Part shown: positions 24,534 through 35,781 of the stretch, in pieces
How the letters are laid out: every line of letters starts with the position of its first letter
How positions within the stretch are numbered: position 1 is the first letter of the stretch
From: Conus ventricosus
Lineage: Eukaryota; Mollusca; Gastropoda; Neogastropoda; Conidae
Length of the DNA stretch: 64,000 bases
NCBI GenBank assembly: GCA_018398815.1
Contig: CM031596.1
Span: forward strand, 73,959,918-74,023,917
Reading direction: 5' to 3'
Made by a program: the position numbers and the translations under genes
Notes under the pieces: model-generated
What the model saw: the letters and a program-made list of their open reading frames with translations, nothing else
Databases searched by the model: none
Told to the model about the DNA's origin: nothing

Positions 24534-24553
24534 TTTTTAATTTGTTTTAAAAA
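24534..24553. promoter_or_regulatory. Divergent AT-rich 20-bp spacer
   Basis: Only 20 bases of T/A-rich sequence separate the minus-strand ATG at 24533 and the plus-strand ATG at 24554. Promoter elements must overlap coding sequence or be within this spacer. It resembles the spacer at 22115-22153 in composition and arrangement. Confidence 0.4.
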
Positions 24554-25247
24554 ATGTTTGTAACAATAACAACTCAAGACCGTCCTTCGTTTTTAGAACA
24601 TGCTATTGATAACAATTGCGGGGCCAAAACGGTCGCGCTCCATGAAATATTTTACAAAGTCGAAGGGTTTAATATAAGCGAAACCAAGGGGAATAATAAG
24701 ATTACAAAAGTTGTGGGGCTCAAAGCTAACCAGTTAACAATACCTGATGGTTATTACGGGTTTTGCTCACTAAAAGAAGCAATGAGTAAATTCGGCATTA
24801 CTCTCAAACTTAACAATGCAAATCTAAAAACCCAATATTAACATTCGAACCTGAAAAAGCAGATTACTTATTTGATAAAGAGCTAGCTAAAATGTTAGGC
24901 TTTAAAGTTGACACTCAGGTCACTAAAAGATTTGTTGTTGCGCCAAACAAAACTACTTTTAAGGGGGAAAATCCGCTCGATCTTGCATTACATTCATTAC
25001 TTTATGTTCATTTGGATGAGCTGAGCACTGATGAAAACTTATATGATGGAAGGCCCTCAAATGTTTTAAGAGCTTTACCGCGGCGGGGAAAGCTGCATAT
25101 TGCGATTATGAAATTATACAATTCCCTAATTTACAGTTTAAAAGATTAGTTTGTGGGAGGGTTGGGTCATTTAATATAAAAATTGCAGACAAAGCAGGGA
25201 AAGTTGTGAAATGCAATAACCTACACATTGTTTTGGAAATAAAATAA
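24554..25247 (+). pseudogene. Penton-like protein, broken into three frames
   Basis: The first frame (24554-24841) has an N-terminal beta-rich region with LTIPDGYYGFCSLKEAM. The second (24892-25149) carries the LYVHLDELSTDENLYDGRPS motif that I associate with penton-like proteins of Polinton-type elements. The third frame ends at the TAA at 25245-25247 and contains QFPNLQFKRLVCG and a final beta strand. About 230 codons in all, which fits a single jelly-roll vertex protein. Frame changes lie near 24842 and around 25080-25110. The vertex protein caps the five-fold axes in this family. Confidence 0.65.
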
Positions 25248-25262
25248 TAAACTGTACTAAAA

Positions 25263-25805
25263 ATGTCGCGTGGGCCAGAAGAACCAGGAGTTACATTAGC
25301 GCCTGTGAGGTGTATAACCTTAGAATTAAAAGACCTTGCAGACGTTGCGGACTTTGAACAGAATGGTGAAATAGGCACTTTGTATGGTTTTGAGTACACT
25401 AAAGATGGTGATTATAAACGCAAAGAGGTTGGCGACAGCAAAAAGTTTCCTAAACTAGAACAGCTGCGCAATCTAGAAGCAAATAATGTTGGCCAGTATG
25501 AATATAAAATAGTTCGAAAGCCTGACCTCAAATGGCACTTAGAACCATATTTAGAATGGGACATAAAATTTGAATTCATAAGCCCATTTACATATTTTAG
25601 CCATCAAAAAAGTTTCAGAAAAGCATTCAACTCTGGCCCTTTACATGTAAGTCTTATGCCGGACGACAATAGTCGGAAAGAAATTGAAATAACGCCGTAT
25701 GGGAAAAAACAGTACATCCTCCACAGAAGAGAAACGGTTTTAAAAGATGCTTCTACAAAATTACAGTTCATTCCACAAATGAAATTAGAGATGCGTTCAC
25801 AATGA
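25263..25805 (+). CDS. Element protein of unknown function, intact ORF (180 aa)
   Basis: An uninterrupted 180-codon frame starting MSRGPEEPGV, 15 bases after the penton stop. It is hydrophilic and beta-rich, with no signal peptide, membrane helix or catalytic motif I recognise; aromatic clusters (WHLEPYLEWDIKFEFISPFTYF) are the most distinctive part. It overlaps the next gene by four bases. Being intact among broken neighbours makes it notable. A structural virion role is possible from context; nothing in the sequence proves this. Confidence 0.65.
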   Translation: MSRGPEEPGVTLAPVRCITLELKDLADVADFEQNGEIGTLYGFEYTKDGDYKRKEVGDSKKFPKLEQLRNLEANNVGQYEYKIVRKPDLKWHLEPYLEWDIKFEFISPFTYFSHQKSFRKAFNSGPLHVSLMPDDNSRKEIEITPYGKKQYILHRRETVLKDASTKLQFIPQMKLEMRSQ

Positions 25806-26119
25806 TATTTGAAATTTCTGTCTTAAAAGATAAGGGGAGGGATGGGGTTGTGGGCGTTAGTGACGTCCTTCTAAAAGGAATTCTAATTAGCTGGCAAAAC
25901 TTAGACGTTAAAAAACTTAAAGTTACCGTCGTCATTCTTCACAATGGCGAGGATATTAAGGTCATAACAACAAGCAACAAAATCAATATTAGTCTAAATA
26001 GAAACAATCTTACAGAACTGAATTGGATTAATCTTACACATTTAGACCTTATAGGATTTTATTATACTGAACAAGTTTTGACAGAGAGCATGATAAAAAC
26101 AATAACTGGTTTAGATTAA
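25802..26119 (+). CDS. Small element protein of unknown function, intact ORF (105 aa)
   Basis: The frame begins inside the stop of the preceding gene (ATGA overlap, 25802-25805) and ends at 26119, 16 bases before the ATPase start. It is beta-rich, with alternating hydrophobic residues (LKVTVVILHNGEDIKVITTS) and an ISLNRNNLTELNWINL segment. No known domain is recognised. The overlap suggests co-expression with the gene before it and the ATPase after it. Confidence 0.6.
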   Translation: MIFEISVLKDKGRDGVVGVSDVLLKGILISWQNLDVKKLKVTVVILHNGEDIKVITTSNKINISLNRNNLTELNWINLTHLDLIGFYYTEQVLTESMIKTITGLD

Positions 26120-26135
26120 ATTCTAGTATAAAACT

Positions 26136-26743
26136 ATGGAGCAGTTAAACTTTATGACAAAAACCCTCATTGTTCATTGATTTGTGGACAGACTGGTTGT
26201 GGAAAAACAATATTTGTCCTCGACCTATTACAAACAGTTTATCGCTATAATTTTAATCATATTGTGATTTTCTGTCCACACTTAAATGGAACAAGCATAT
26301 CATGATAGAAGGTTTATATGGACAGATGATGACATATTTTTAGTTAATCCTAGCAATAAACTGAGTGAGTGTTTAGAACAGTTTTATAGACTGTTTGAAG
26401 GAACGCAAACACTATTTATTATAGATGACTGTTCAGCAGAAAGAGACATAGTTAAAAAGAGAAACACTTTGTCGAAACTAGCTTTCAGCGGAAGACATGC
26501 TCGGATAAGTGTGTGGATTTTATGCCAGAAATATAACTCAGTTTTAAAAGACTTTAGAGAACAGTTAAGACTGTAGTGTTATTTCACATGAAAGACAGAG
26601 ACTCATTTGAAGAATGTTTGCGTGAAAATGATGTTATTGAAAACGATCAGGAAAAACATAGGATTAAACAAAAACTAAAATCTGAAAAGTTTTGTAAATT
26701 AGTATTAAAAACGGATAACCCTACACAGTATGTCTGTTTGTAG
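26136..26743 (+). pseudogene. DNA-packaging ATPase (FtsK/HerA-A32 type), three frame breaks
   Basis: A Walker A motif GQTGCGKT lies at 26186-26209 and a Walker B motif LFIIDDC at about 26415-26435. A downstream conserved ISVWILCQKYNSV segment is also typical of packaging ATPases of Polintons and nucleocytoplasmic viruses. The ATG at 26136 follows the previous gene closely. Frame changes occur after about 15 codons, near 26286 and near 26570; the last frame ends at the TAG at 26741-26743. About 200 codons, the usual short length for the family. It would move genome DNA into capsids; as written it is not translatable. Confidence 0.85.
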
Positions 26744-26849
26744 ATAATCGTTATTTTTTGGTTATTGAAGTCTTACTTGTCAAAGAACAGAGAAAGGCGG
26801 CTTTTAGGCCACTTTCGCCCAAAAACTTGGTGGAGGAGCAAGTGGGGTA

Positions 26850-27400
26850 GAACAGACATTTATCTGTTCTCTAATACTTATATAGTGCCCATTCTCGGCT
26901 ACAGACCAAGCTCTAAGCGCTTTACAATCCACACTTGTTTACACAATGGGCTGCCTACCTGGGTAGTGCTGACTGAAGAGCTGCCAGCTGGCGCTTCATT
27001 TAGTCGTTTCCCGTGTCATCCAGTCAGTGTCGTTCAATATCGATCACTCATTTTCCTTACTTCCTTCATTCTTTCCACTTCTCACGCAGGGTGCATGCTA
27101 TGTGTAACGTGTCATCCATACCAACGGCCAAACTGGCCTACTCTTCCGAAAGTTGGTGATGGGATTTTACGTGTGTGCAAGATATTATGCGTGCGTTCAC
27201 ACACGGAACCTCGGTTTATAGTCTCATTCGAAGGACTGCATGGGAAAATGGAGTCAGAACCAATGTTAACTCCGAGGGAAAATTAAAAAATCCCCCTGTA
27301 CCGAAACGGCCCAGCGAAGATTCGAACCCGCAACCCCAGGATCACCAAGATTATGAGTCCGGCGCTCTATTCCGGCTCATGACTGAATCAAGTAGACATT
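26850..27400 (-). mobile_element. tRNA-headed SINE (family 1 head/core with a different tail)
   Basis: On the minus strand the head at about 27290-27375 has a B box (GGGTTCGAATCTTCG). The core at 27085-27250 is almost identical to the copy at 59.45-59.6 kb. The 3' part at 26860-27085 differs from that copy and contains TTGTAAAGCGCTTAGAGC and CACTATATAAGTAT, a tail I recall from mollusc SINEs. It lies about 100 bases right of the viral ATPase stop. Open frames across it (26765-27286, 27175-27510) are SINE shadows. Confidence 0.75.
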
Positions 27401-28570
27401 TCAAACTACAGTTGAACCTTTGTTCGCATGTCTTCTACAATGACTCCTTACGGCCATCGAACACTGTGATGAATTATTTCTCTAGCATTATGATACACTC
27501 TTATCAATAATAACAATATAAATAACATAGCATTTATAAAGCACCTTGCCAAAGGTTCTAGGTGCTTCCATCTCCATCTTACATCTCTATAGTACCACCC
27601 TCCATGTTCCAGCTAGCAACCCATCACCTAGGATGACTGTTCTTTGCCTAATTATTCCAATAATAACAACAACAAAATCATCTTCTTCACAACCCAATTC
27701 TTTACTAACTTGAAACCAGCTGACTTCCAACAAAGAATCATTTTGGCTATTGTTGTTTTCCTGTAGCATATAACCCATAAGACTAACAAGAATTCTTCTA
27801 CTGAATGCAGCATGACATCTGCACCTTTGAATTATATTGTTCTTTTGTACATCAACATGACCATCCCACTGTGATAAGTTCTGAGCATGATCTTGCTTTG
27901 TAAACTGAAATGCGTTCAAAATAATGGCATAATTTTTTTAAGTAAATGTGAGCACAACATTCTGAACGGCAAGTACTTTGGATGGTGGCCCTGTGGGATC
28001 ATTGTAGCAATGGCATCTCCAAGTGTCTCAACAAAAGAAAAACAAACAAACAAATTATGACAGCTCTGGGAAATCAGTGTAAATTTTAATCCCACGATTC
28101 AGGATCCCAACATCTTTAGGTGGGGAAAACAGATTCAGACAACACCACAACCGAAGAATCCATCTTACAGAGACATGGGATTAGAGAAAATTTGGAAAGT
28201 ACAACTTCATTAATGTGAGTAAAAGGATCATCCCTGTATTAGTGCAAGTTCAAAACTAACCCAAGCAAAGGCTCTATTGCTGTCACTGTAAATGGGGCAT
28301 GCTGATTGTAGGGATGGCTGGACAAACAGCTGTAGACACTACATGAAAGAATCAGCTCACTGGGGAGGGAGAAGTCAGAGCTGTAGAGGTTGGTGGATAA
28401 GTTGGTAGAGAATCCCATGTCCGTGTCAGGGCATGCACTTTCAGACACGGTGCAGATGAAAAAGGTCTTTATGGTTGAGAAATGGAAGGACCGTGCAAGT
28501 GAAAAAGAACAAATCACTTCTGGGTCACTAGCAATTTTGGGGTTAAACAGATTCACCAGATTTTCCTTAA
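27401..28570. other. Noncoding interval
   Basis: AT-rich clean sequence without an ORF that resembles a known protein on either strand. Confidence 0.45.
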
Positions 28571-28576
28571 AACTCA

Positions 28577-28640
28577 GCGAGTGTGTGTGTGTGTGTGTGC
28601 GCATGTGTGCGTGTGTGTGTGTGTGTAAGTGAGTGAGTGA
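28577..28640. repeat. (GT)n microsatellite
   Basis: GT dinucleotides with GCGC interruptions followed by GTGA units. Frames through it on both strands are artefacts. Confidence 0.9.
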
Positions 28641-28870
28641 GAATGCCTGTGTGTGTGCACAAATTTGCAGACTTCCACACATGCACGAGTTGATGCCAGT
28701 CAGCATACCCTTCTCTCCAATGACCTATTTTCATGACATTTTCAAAGACATCGAACTGTGCACTAGAATAGTCCTGCTTAAAGATCACAATGGAAATGTC
28801 TACAATATTGCAATAAAAAAAAAACTTACTGAAAAACAGTATCCTACACAAACAGCTACATTGGTTAACT

Positions 28871-29000
28871 TTTTGCCTACGGAACGCACGCTTCCGTGCG
28901 CTGCTCAAAGCTCCGTTGCCTACGGAACGCACGGTGCTGTGCGCCGACTGAAAGCTCCGTTGCCCACAGAACGCACCGGTGCGTGCGTTCTTATTTTGAA
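28871..29000. repeat. Three tandem 43-44-bp units with internal palindromes
   Basis: Copies begin TTGCCTACGGAACGCACG near 28873, 28916 and 28960. Each copy contains a different short CG-rich inverted sequence (CGCACGCTTCCGTGCG, GCACGGTGCTGTGC, CGCACCGGTGCG) followed by AAAGCTCCG in the first two. Confidence 0.7.
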
Positions 29001-30815
29001 AAATTCTGCTATTCAAACTGTAATGGTCTAAGAGAAGTAACTCCTGCCAAAAGTTAGTAGAGGGTTCCTGGTAGCCTGACATGCCCTAGTTCTTAAGTTC
29101 AAGCAGAGTTCACCTTCGCTATCTGCGGCCGAGACAAAGAACCCCTTGCTGGGTTTTTCCGACTTGGAACTGACTGCATTTCTGGCACCAGCCTTTCATC
29201 TGCTAGAGTCTAGTAAAAATGCCAGCTCAGCGCCGTTACTGTTTCAATGCATTCAAGGCGATTCCGGTAATGAAGGACAGTCAATCGACAGTGGAGATGA
29301 TAGGGAAGATGAAGGATGTCTATTTGAAGATGTTCTTGATTACAATGACAAAGCAACCGATTCGACTGATTCAGTAACACACACAGGCACTTGACTCGCA
29401 AAACCTCTCTAGCCCAAATTCTGTGAAATTGTTTATTAAAAATGGATAATAACTGATAGCGAAAAATATCATAACTATAACTGTATTAGGTGGGTACTTT
29501 TTGTATCAATTTGTCTGCATGCCTCACTAAACACTGATCATCAAACTCTGCACTTGTGTTTATTTCTGTGTGTTTGGTTACTTCATTTATCTGTGCGTTG
29601 TCTCAACGCAGGATCGCTTAGAGTTTTGAAAGTACATTCATCTAAAAGTCCTTGATTTCTTCTTTTCGAACATACCAAACATGATGTTAACATGGACCAA
29701 ACATAACACGTAAAATAAATTCCAAAAATGCCAAAATCACTACGTAGGCGGGAGTTTCAGCACAAGTGGCTGTGTGCGGGATGGGGGAAAACTCATGCTG
29801 CACACATACGCAGGGATAGTGTTAATAAGCACAACAAGATGAACAAGATGAAAACTAGTGTTCATTCAGGAAAATATCTTCAGGCTCACTGCCCTGCAGC
29901 TAGATCACAAAGAAGAAGATGAAAAGTGCTCAGTTCTGACACGTTGTTTGACTGTGCAGACAATAAACGGCATTCAGCATCAGGCTCTGGATGCACTAAA
30001 CAGCCTAAACAATAGATCAGCGGCATTTCTGACATGTGTAATCCAGAAGGAACTTTCTGCACCATAGGTTTTCTGGGCAGAAATTTATCTCTTGGACTTA
30101 CATATTTCAGAGATGTCACTAATCTATAGCAATGCACCAGATGATGCAACACAAGATTCTTGTTTTTCTTGTAAACACAAACCACAAGCAAAACTTATGA
30201 GATCCTGCACAAACAGCATAATCAGCACCACGAAAGGTTTTCCATTTATATGTTTAATAACTTCAAGACATGCTACGAGCTCAACAGGACACCAAAGTCT
30301 TCTTCTACACATTTTTATTCCTTATGTCTCCTCCCTCCACCCCTGTGCATAAAAAACAACAACAAACAAAAACAACAGAAACAAAAAACACAAGTAAACA
30401 AAAATAAAAAATTTGGAAGTGAAAATCTCTCTTCCTGACATGGTGTGCAATAGACACACTATCAACCATGAACACATCATACATTCATAAATACATAGAG
30501 ATAGCTACCCACATTAATTGGTGTTAATCTATAACAATGTTCTAATTTTTTTTCCACTGAAGCAATATTGCATCTGCCCTGGATTTTCTCTCAGTCGATC
30601 ACTTTGCTTTTGAGCCCATGAACAAAACACTAAAAATTTCAGTATTGATAAAAACGACAGTCTAACAGCCTCTCCACAAACTGATCACCTGCTGACTCTA
30701 CAAAGTGATGAGAATTAGTCACAGTGCACAACATCTATTTCTTTAAGAAAAAAAAGAGCAAAAAGCAGAAAACCAGGAAGGCTTGGACAAAGTTCAAATG
30801 TCACTAGTTCACAAC
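29001..30815. other. Interval without recognised genes
   Basis: Contains an acidic open frame at about 29147-29394 (residues such as GDSGNEGQSIDSGDDREDE) that I do not recognise and cannot support as a gene. The rest is AT-rich. Confidence 0.35.
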
Positions 30816-30817
30816 AC

Positions 30818-31195
30818 TCATTGCTCGGTTATTTCAGATCCACTGATTTTGAAAATGCTGAAGTTGTCAAAAAATGATACACAATCTTTATACATACAGA
30901 CAACAAAGATTTGGGTAGCTAATAAACTCTGATTACAATACAGAGAAGTCCAAAAGCTTTGAGTCTTTTTAACATAATAATCCGGAGGTGTGTGCCAGTA
31001 AGTTTTGCCTCCCTTTTCTTTATCGAAGTCCCCTAACTTTTGAAAATGAAGTTTTGCTTTGTCACAAGTAACCCTTTTTTCACCCCAGGCATGCAAAATT
31101 ATCAATCCTTGATCTGATGAAAACGAAAAGTGGTCCAAAGTTTTCTCACATTTTAACATGAATCTCAGCTTGTTTCCTTCAAATATCAACAACAA
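30818..31195 (-). CDS. Unrecognised 125-codon ORF
   Basis: An open frame with mixed composition (LIILHAWGEKRVTCDKAKLH; GGKTYWHTPPDYYVKKTQSF) that is less repetitive than its neighbours. No domain is recognised, no splice signals were confirmed, and codon evidence is not decisive. It may be a fragment of a transposon or chance. The ATG at 31195 is only the longest-frame choice. Confidence 0.2.
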   Translation of the reverse strand: MLLIFEGNKLRFMLKCEKTLDHFSFSSDQGLIILHAWGEKRVTCDKAKLHFQKLGDFDKEKGGKTYWHTPPDYYVKKTQSFWTSLYCNQSLLATQIFVVCMYKDCVSFFDNFSIFKISGSEITEQ

Positions 31196-31199
31196 AGAT

Positions 31200-34100
31200 T
31201 GGATTCAATGGCAGCAAAATGTTCTGTTTTTTGATTGGTTTCTTTCAAAATGGATGCTGTGTCATGTAATTTGATCGGCTGTGAAGATGGCACCCAAGTT
31301 TAACGTGAGCAGGCTTTCACTACTGCAAAACATGACAACATCAGTTAATGGAAAATCATATGATTTTCAAAAACAGTATTGATGTAATACTGGTATTGAA
31401 ACTATTATTTTACAGCCATTGGAATGCACACCAACAAGTCCAGCACCTCAATGCGACTATAGTGTGTACACAGTTTATTGCACTCATTATTTCCATGATT
31501 GTCTTTCAGATATGCAATGAACAGAAATAAAAATAAGATTTGAATTTTATATGACCTGCTTTTTAAACTGACCTTTTATCATTACCAATACAGTTGTTGA
31601 AAAAGTGAGTCAGATGAGTATATACAGAGATCATCTTGCCATGCTTCTTGCGTTCATACATAATCTGTTCCCACTCTAACACACTTCTCGAGACTGCACG
31701 TTTAACAAAATTATTGGTCAACGCAATATAATGACCCTTGTCCCCTGAAATTTTGTTTAAAGTGGACTCCTCTGTACTGGGATGTACAATGTCAAAGCAA
31801 TTCTGTCACGACTGCTTATAATGAAACAGCATTCAAATCCCATTCACTGATTCATACTGCAATAAGATGAAACTGCTTGGTTATTCCACCAGGCATGGGT
31901 TGATCACCAATCCTCCTTGACGAGCCTAAGCACAGTTTGAATGGCCTGACTGACCACTGTCATGGAATGAGATACTTTGTTCGCATCCAGAACAGGACAA
32001 AGTTTGCTGTTCTCTGTTATGCATGGTGCACACAACAAACGCCTGGTCCATCTTCTCTGCTCAGAAGAAACAGCAAGGAAGGTGAAGTCATTAAGCATTT
32101 TGACACCTTGAAGAGACCATCCTCCTTGAAAACAGTGTCAATGTACTTAGCGTCTACTGTCTAAGTAAATATTCTATCTGAACTGTCTTCCACCTGCACA
32201 GAAATTAACATGGGAACATGATAGTTCATTTGACCTGTTTCAGGAAACAAGTTTGTTATTTGGTATAGAATATGCGACTTGAATAAAGCTAGCTGCAGTC
32301 AATGTATCAAAACTTGCAGGAGATTTAGCACAGATCTCACAGCGTTTCAGACTGTTCGCAGGTATCAGGAGTAACCCAACCTTTGAGAAAAGTGCAAGTA
32401 GTATTGGTCAGAGAAGAATTATTTTTCTTCCTGAGAGTTACTCATATTTTACAAATCTGACCTAGTTGGGTCCCTCGATATAATCTTGCCAACTGATGTC
32501 ATAATCTAAGCTGCATTAGTCACAGCATGTATCAGGCATAAAAGCATACATAATTCAATTTACTAAAATCAAGTATTCTAAAATCCACACCTGTTGACTT
32601 TACTGGTTGAAAAAGGCCAGTCACATTTGAATTAGCTTTGCAAGTTCTTCAGAGGCACGTTGAAAAGATTTGTGACACCTTTTCTGAATCAATGAAGTCA
32701 ATGCTGTTTGTTAGAAATTAAATCAGCCAACTGACACAGGCAATAAGGCCTTTCCACCCAAAAGGTTTCTCAATTTGTAGCTGCGATCTCCAGCTGTCTT
32801 ACACACTGACTGTAATGATCACAATGGACCGACACCTGCAAACTAATATGACTCCAGCAAGCATGTCTCATCAAAGTACATTTCATTTTTTCTTTCGTGT
32901 GCGCTAAAAGCACAGGCACACCAACAATCTGAAGTTCTGGGCCAAAGTTAATTCTTAACTGTTTTAACCACTAAAAATATATGTTTCATAAATTTGACAG
33001 GCTTAGACAAAATGATGAAGCAGACAAACTGTACCTCTCTGAAAGTCTAGTATGTTCATTAATAAATTTTCAAAAAAATATGTCATGTATACTACTTGCG
33101 AAGGAATGCTGGAAGATGGATGGCATACTATGCAACCATATTCATCACTGGTGCTAGCAGTGGTGAAAATGGCAAGTGGGTAGCCTCAAGACCTGGGCCT
33201 AAGTTAAGAGAACTTTCTTACCCAAAAAAGGTAAATTCAGAGTTTACTTAGCTATAACTATCAAGATAATATTGATACATTTCTATATTTATTCAAATAC
33301 ATGTTATATGAAATTGCATTCAATGATTTGATCACTCTTGGTTATTTGCTACAATAGTTACACTGAATTGAATAACATTGTTTTAAGATGTGCGACTAAC
33401 AAACAACAGTTGTAACATCATGTTTTATGAGAAAGGATCAATTTTACTGTAACTAATATTGAAAACATCGCTGAAAACACTTTACTGTGGGAATGGCTGG
33501 AAGTTCATTTCAATGGTTGAAAGTCCATGTCAATACTTATCAATTTGCTAAATTTGGTTTTGCTAGCACTAATAATTTCCAAAACTACTTACAAAATACC
33601 ACAAATATATGCATACAAAAACTCATACATTCACTACCAAAATAGGATAAACACATTAGATTCACTTTGTTACACATATTAGTGAAGAACAGAAAAGATG
33701 CAATTCAGGAAGCAAAAAATACAAACATACATGAACAAAAATACATGGTATCCAATATGGCCAGAAAGAAGACATAGTCCAAATTTAAATAGTCCAAATT
33801 GTCATACATCAGACTGTTTGGACACTTACAGGAGCCAGAATTGTTTCGTTAGGCTCAAAATATATTTTCTAAATTAGAAAATCACAGCATGAGTCAAAAC
33901 GCAAGTACACTGCCATTGTATCAGCAGGAAGCCTACACTGTTTGGAAACAATCCTCACAACCAAACATTATCATCACAAAACAGATCAAAACGGATCTTC
34001 TGATGGAAATTTACCTATGAACAGTTTATATGGCTTGCCAATCAGTTCCTTTGGCAGTAACCCTAGCTACAACAAACAAAACAAAACATCCCCACTATGT

Positions 34101-35490
34101 TCAGATTTGACATCAAATATAAATGGCAGTGTATCACTTACATATTGTATATTGAAATCTGAACATGCACAGAAAAACAGTAAAAGGAAGTAAATGTGTG
34201 ATACACACAAAAAATGTCGAGTCTGATTAACACAAATCTTATGGGACAAGACAAATTTGTTTGTGTTCAACAATATTCATGCTGCTAAATAAACAATGTA
34301 TCAAGAAATGAGTCCGAATTGGCACAATGTGTCCATACTGTTGATCCGAGACAATACCAGTATAAACTCATCTGACTAAATTTTCCTATGCTATATTCAA
34401 AGTGGCACAAAACCAGATCCTAACAAATCTGTTTCAATTATAAAAAAAAAATTGAATCTGTATTTTCAGTTCACTGCAAAGCCAATGAAAAATTGCATGA
34501 ATCACAGGATAATGCAAACTCTTTAGATGAATGAATGAATGAGACAGGGCTGAAAATTACATTGGATGAGCTTGAATTCTACACTGCCATTATCAGTTAT
34601 GTTGATTTTAACAGACATTATTGGTGAGGATTGTTACATTTTGTGCTGACTACTACTACAGCAACAATTTGATTTTCTCTGCTAGTTTGCTTGTTTCTCT
34701 GTTCATTTAAAAAAAAAAAAAAAAGATCATCTTTGACTTGACAGTTCCATGCAGCTGACAGCATGGTCCCGACAGACCCTGGACTTCCAACAACTGATCA
34801 CATAATTCAACATGGCAGGTATTTCAAATGACAGCAATAAAAAGAAAATAATTCTGCCATTATGGTGTCTAGCATGCTTGACAGTTGCATACAAAGACTG
34901 CAATTATACACTGCACATCTGAACTACGTTCAAAGGCATCTCATTCTCACTTTTATTACTAACCTATACGTAATTCTACATAATTCAGTCTCACTGTAGT
35001 ATTAGACTGGTGTTCTCCCCTCGATAAGTCCTGTTTGCCACATTACCTGATGTGGGTGTGGACATTAATGGGGACATGAAAACAGACAGTGTAATGTACA
35101 GCGGCCCTCTGGTGTAGGCCAACATTCTAAATAAGCAGCTTTGCTCTACACAGGAAGACCTGTGTTTCCACACTTATGTGACAGCCCCAACCAGGACATG
35201 CCTGACATCAACATCTCAACAAACTTGAGTGTTAAGATTCTTGCAACGCAGCTGGACCAGACCAGCTGAACCTATCACCTCCTGATCACAGTAACACATG
35301 AACTGGCCCCTGCCATTGCTTCCATCAAAAAACATAGCGAGGCTTGAAAACTGTACCAATTTACTAGTGCCGAACGTCAACCCCCAGTTATGGAAGAAAA
35401 TTCCAGCCCAACCCATGCTAGAAAAGCTGACCAAAGGTTTGCTTAGACTCAGAGAGCCATTGTGAAAGCGCCATTGCTATCACAAATTCC
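31200..35490. other. AT-rich intergenic DNA
   Basis: No gene, RNA or mobile element was recognised on either strand. Short frames at 31348-31530, 31937-32164, 33942-34193 and 34991-35173 look like chance. Confidence 0.45.
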
Positions 35491-35496
35491 ACACAG

Positions 35497-35781
35497 ATGA
35501 TATTGCAGGCGGATAGCATGGGGAAAAGTATCATGGATACGGTACTGAAGAAAAACGTTACTGATGCACACTCTGATGCGCTCTTGATGCTAGACCACGC
35601 CTCCACAGACATTTCTCACAGAAGCAGGCAGGCTTTGTGCCCTTTTTCTCAGCAAGGAATTTGCGGCACTGACGAACTGGCAGCAGAGAGGTCACATGCA
35701 GAGAAAACCCTTCAACAGAAAGCAAAAGTACTTCTACAACACAAGAAAGTAGGGCCCGAGTTGCCCACAGAGAAAGGGTAA
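35497..35781 (+). pseudogene. DIRS gag-like fragment
   Basis: A 94-codon frame containing SDALLMLDHASTDISHRSRQ and an AERSHAEKTLQQKAK helix. The position upstream of the reverse transcriptase and a vague likeness to DIRS gag tails are the only support. Confidence 0.4.

Larger units (their letters stand above)
18348..26743. mobile_element. Endogenous Polinton/adintovirus-like element, decayed and left-truncated
   Basis: A dense, intronless block on both strands carries a polymerase B gene with an endonuclease-VII-like motif, a major capsid protein, a penton-like protein, a packaging ATPase with Walker motifs and at least five small genes. These hallmark genes together define Polinton/Maverick, adintovirus and Polinton-like virus relatives (established knowledge). 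No integrase or adenain-type protease was seen between the gap and 26743, and no terminal inverted repeat is visible. Most genes carry frame breaks; the two genes at 25263-26119 are intact. The left end is lost in the gap, and the right end lies between the ATPase stop and a SINE at about 26850. Confidence 0.85.

Noticed and set aside
26765..27510. Protein-coding gene of 110-170 codons
   Set aside because: The same frames recur in SINE copies at 59.5-59.7 kb and, degraded, at 7.6-7.8 kb; they are shadows of the repeat.
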